NCBI GenBank assembly: GCA_946570335.1
Contig: CAMNYG010000046.1
Coordinates: 1 to 7,921 of the forward strand
Reading direction: 5' to 3'
DNA length: 7,921 nt
DNA from: an uncultured Dietzia sp.
Lineage (GTDB): Bacteria; Actinomycetota; Actinomycetes; Mycobacteriales; Mycobacteriaceae
Shown: positions 6,763-7,921 of the stretch, one piece after another
How positions within the stretch are numbered: the stretch's first letter is position 1
How the letters are laid out: each line of letters opens with the position of its first letter
Translations under genes and position numbers: made by a program
The notes under the pieces: generated by a model
Seen by the model: only the letters and a program-made list of their open reading frames with translations
The model's database searches: none
Told to the model about the DNA's origin: nothing

Positions 6763-7620
6763 TTGACGCACCACACCCCGCCCGGGCAGGGCGCACAGCG
6801 ACCCGCGGATCCGTTCACCGAACGAACCCCGCGGGTCGCTTCTGCATCCAAGCTCCACCGTGCGGCGACCAGACGCAAGACCGGGCGATTCCTCGCAGAG
6901 GGCGCGAACTCGGTGGAGTCCGCGGTGGAGACGGGCCACGCGGTGGAGCTGTTCTGCGCGGAGGAGGCACTCGACAGGTTCGCGGACCTGCTCCGTCGGG
7001 CGGAGGACGCCGGAGTGCTCGTGTCGACCGTTACCGCGCGGGCGATGCGCGCGTTGTGCGACACGGTGACGCCGGCGGGGATCGTAGCGGTGTGCCGGAC
7101 GGTGGTGCTCCACCCGGATCGAGATCCGGTCGTGACCTCGGTGGAGGCGCCACCGCGACTGGTGACCATAGGACAGGCTCTGGCCGAGCCAGGCAATGTG
7201 GGAACCCTCATCCGGGTCTCGGATGCACTCGGCGCCGACGCGGTGTGGCTCACGGAGGGCGCGGTGGATCCCGAGAACACCAAGGCCGTCCGTGCCTCCG
7301 CCGGGAGTCTGTTCCACCTGCCGGTAGTGCGGGGGATCGCCGAGTCAGAGCTTGTCCCCCGCGCACGTGCACTGGGACTGCAGGTCGCAGTGGCCACAGC
7401 CGACGGTGAGGTGGACGTCGAGCACGCCGACGAGCAGCTCTCCCGCCCGACCGCGTGGATCTTCGGCAACGAGGCACACGGCGTGCCCGCAGCACTTGCT
7501 GAGGCGGCCGATCTGCGGGTCCGAATCCCCATCCGGGGACGTGCGGAGAGCCTGAACATCGTGACCGCCGCCTCGATCTGCCTCCACACCAGTGCCCGGC
7601 TGCAGGAGGCGGGTGTGTGA
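6763..7620 (+). CDS. TrmH/SpoU (SPOUT) family 23S rRNA 2'-O-methyltransferase, TsnR-like
   Basis: The 285-residue protein has an N-terminal substrate-binding domain (KLHRAATRRKTGRFLAEGAN, then a mixed alpha/beta stretch) and a C-terminal SPOUT knot domain. Motif 1 is N145-x-G147-x3-R151 in PGNVGTLIR, motif 2 is FGNEAHGV with N236-E237, and motif 3 is ESLN at 262-265. It should methylate a ribose 2'-OH in 23S rRNA using S-adenosylmethionine; the target base is unknown. The orthologue in M. tuberculosis is called tsnR and lies in the same place. Resistance to thiostrepton should not be assumed from the name. The start is uncertain: TTG at 6763 is the only start-like codon in frame after the rplT stop and before the conserved FTERTPRV stretch (from residue 18), yet it has no Shine-Dalgarno. 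It may rely on re-initiation 10 nt after the rplT stop. A tall inverted repeat lies inside its first 26 codons. Confidence 0.9.
   Translation: MTHHTPPGQGAQRPADPFTERTPRVASASKLHRAATRRKTGRFLAEGANSVESAVETGHAVELFCAEEALDRFADLLRRAEDAGVLVSTVTARAMRALCDTVTPAGIVAVCRTVVLHPDRDPVVTSVEAPPRLVTIGQALAEPGNVGTLIRVSDALGADAVWLTEGAVDPENTKAVRASAGSLFHLPVVRGIAESELVPRARALGLQVAVATADGEVDVEHADEQLSRPTAWIFGNEAHGVPAALAEAADLRVRIPIRGRAESLNIVTAASICLHTSARLQEAGV
6797..6840 (+). terminator. Perfect 12-bp inverted repeat inside the start of the methyltransferase gene
   Basis: AGCGACCCGCGG (6797-6808) and CCGCGGGTCGCT (6829-6840) are exact reverse complements. The 20-nt middle holds a second small stem, CGTTC (6812-6816) with GAACG (6820-6824). 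The sequence after it is TCTGCATCC, so only T6840, T6841 and T6843 are present rather than a real U-run. It is placed where an rplT terminator is expected, 44 nt past the rplT stop, yet it lies within the coding frame of the next gene. Possible roles are partial termination, an RNase stop that protects the ribosomal mRNA, or translational damping of the methylase. Confidence 0.55.
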
Positions 7621-7629
7621 ACGCCGCCC

Positions 7630-7921
7630 TCACCGTCCACACCTCGAGGGCGGGAGGACCGGCCGGTAGCGGTGCCCGATCCCCGGGCCCGTGGAGTCGG
7701 ACCCCGGGAGTGCGGAGAGCACCCGGAGTGCCCGCACCGGGTCCCGGAGGAGATCCCCGCCGAGCTCGGCGACCGGGTCATCGGAGTTGACCTCGATGAC
7801 CGTGCAGCGGGCCAGCGGTTCGGGTCCCCCCGGAGCTGCCGTGGATGGTGCCGCTGATGCCGTGGACATCGCCACCGCCCCTGGACGGCCCTGCCAGAGT
7901 GCGACGTCGACGAGTCCGGCG
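7630..7921 (-). CDS. C-terminal end of an unidentified protein, 5' part beyond the window
   Basis: Reading leftward from the right edge, one frame stays open for 96 codons to a TGA at 7632-7630. GC at third positions is very high throughout, as in the real genes here. The visible part starts AGLVDVALWQGRPGAVAM, has a Pro/Ala-rich linker (STASAAPSTAAPGG), a short conserved-looking core ARCTVIEVNSDDPVAELGGD followed by LLRDPVRALRVLSALPG, and ends in an Arg/Pro-rich tail. I do not recognise the family. The stop lies 9 nt from the convergent methyltransferase stop. An internal ATG at 7873-7875 could give an 81-residue protein, but coding character continues upstream to the edge, so a larger gene is likelier. 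Confidence 0.55.
   Translation of the reverse strand, partial: AGLVDVALWQGRPGAVAMSTASAAPSTAAPGGPEPLARCTVIEVNSDDPVAELGGDLLRDPVRALRVLSALPGSDSTGPGIGHRYRPVLPPSRCGR

Noticed and set aside
6763..6768. TTGACG as a -35 element of a separate methyltransferase promoter
   Set aside because: No TANNNT hexamer lies 16-18 bp downstream; the region there is a C-rich tract.
6021..7781. Long minus-strand open frame across rpmI, rplT and the methyltransferase (586 codons)
   Set aside because: It covers three well-supported plus-strand genes; its Ser/Arg-rich composition is that of a shadow frame.

Overview
The window is ordinary core chromosome of a high-GC actinobacterium. The order MBL-fold hydrolase / uvrA / infC-rpmI-rplT / TsnR-type rRNA methylase matches, from memory, the Mycobacterium tuberculosis block Rv1637c-Rv1638 and Rv1641-Rv1644. 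With the protein sequences and the very high GC at third codon positions, this points to the Mycobacteriales (a Dietzia-, Gordonia- or Rhodococcus-like organism). The genus cannot be fixed from the sequence alone. I see no mobile elements, CRISPR arrays, tRNA or rRNA genes, and no sign of recent transfer.

Layout. Positions 1-521 (-) hold the N-terminal 173 codons of a DoxX-family membrane protein that runs off the left edge. Positions 716-1417 (-) encode a glyoxalase-II-like metallo-beta-lactamase-fold hydrolase whose mRNA looks leaderless. Divergent from it, 1553-4591 (+) encodes UvrA, the damage-recognition ATPase of nucleotide excision repair, with an unusual Ala/Lys-rich basic tail. uvrA converges on a small DUF1844 gene (4665-5063, -). 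A 378-bp divergent region then leads into the translation operon infC (5442-6008), rpmI (6109-6303) and rplT (6372-6752), followed by a SPOUT-family 23S rRNA 2'-O-methyltransferase gene (about 6763-7620). A convergent gene of unknown function (7630 to the edge, -) enters from the right.

How the genes relate. The right half is a ribosome module: IF3, L35 and L20 are classically co-regulated, and an rRNA methylase follows. The left half is a repair gene with two unrelated small genes. The most interesting part is the infC leader (5223-5441). It holds a possible leaderless 20-codon upstream ORF, four strong stem-loops, and alternative pairings in which the 3' arm of the second stem-loop can cover the infC Shine-Dalgarno. 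infC itself starts with AUC. Leaderless translation and non-AUG starts are both things IF3 discriminates against, so the arrangement could be an IF3-sensing switch. That is a hypothesis from sequence; the base pairing was worked out by eye, without folding energies or conservation data.
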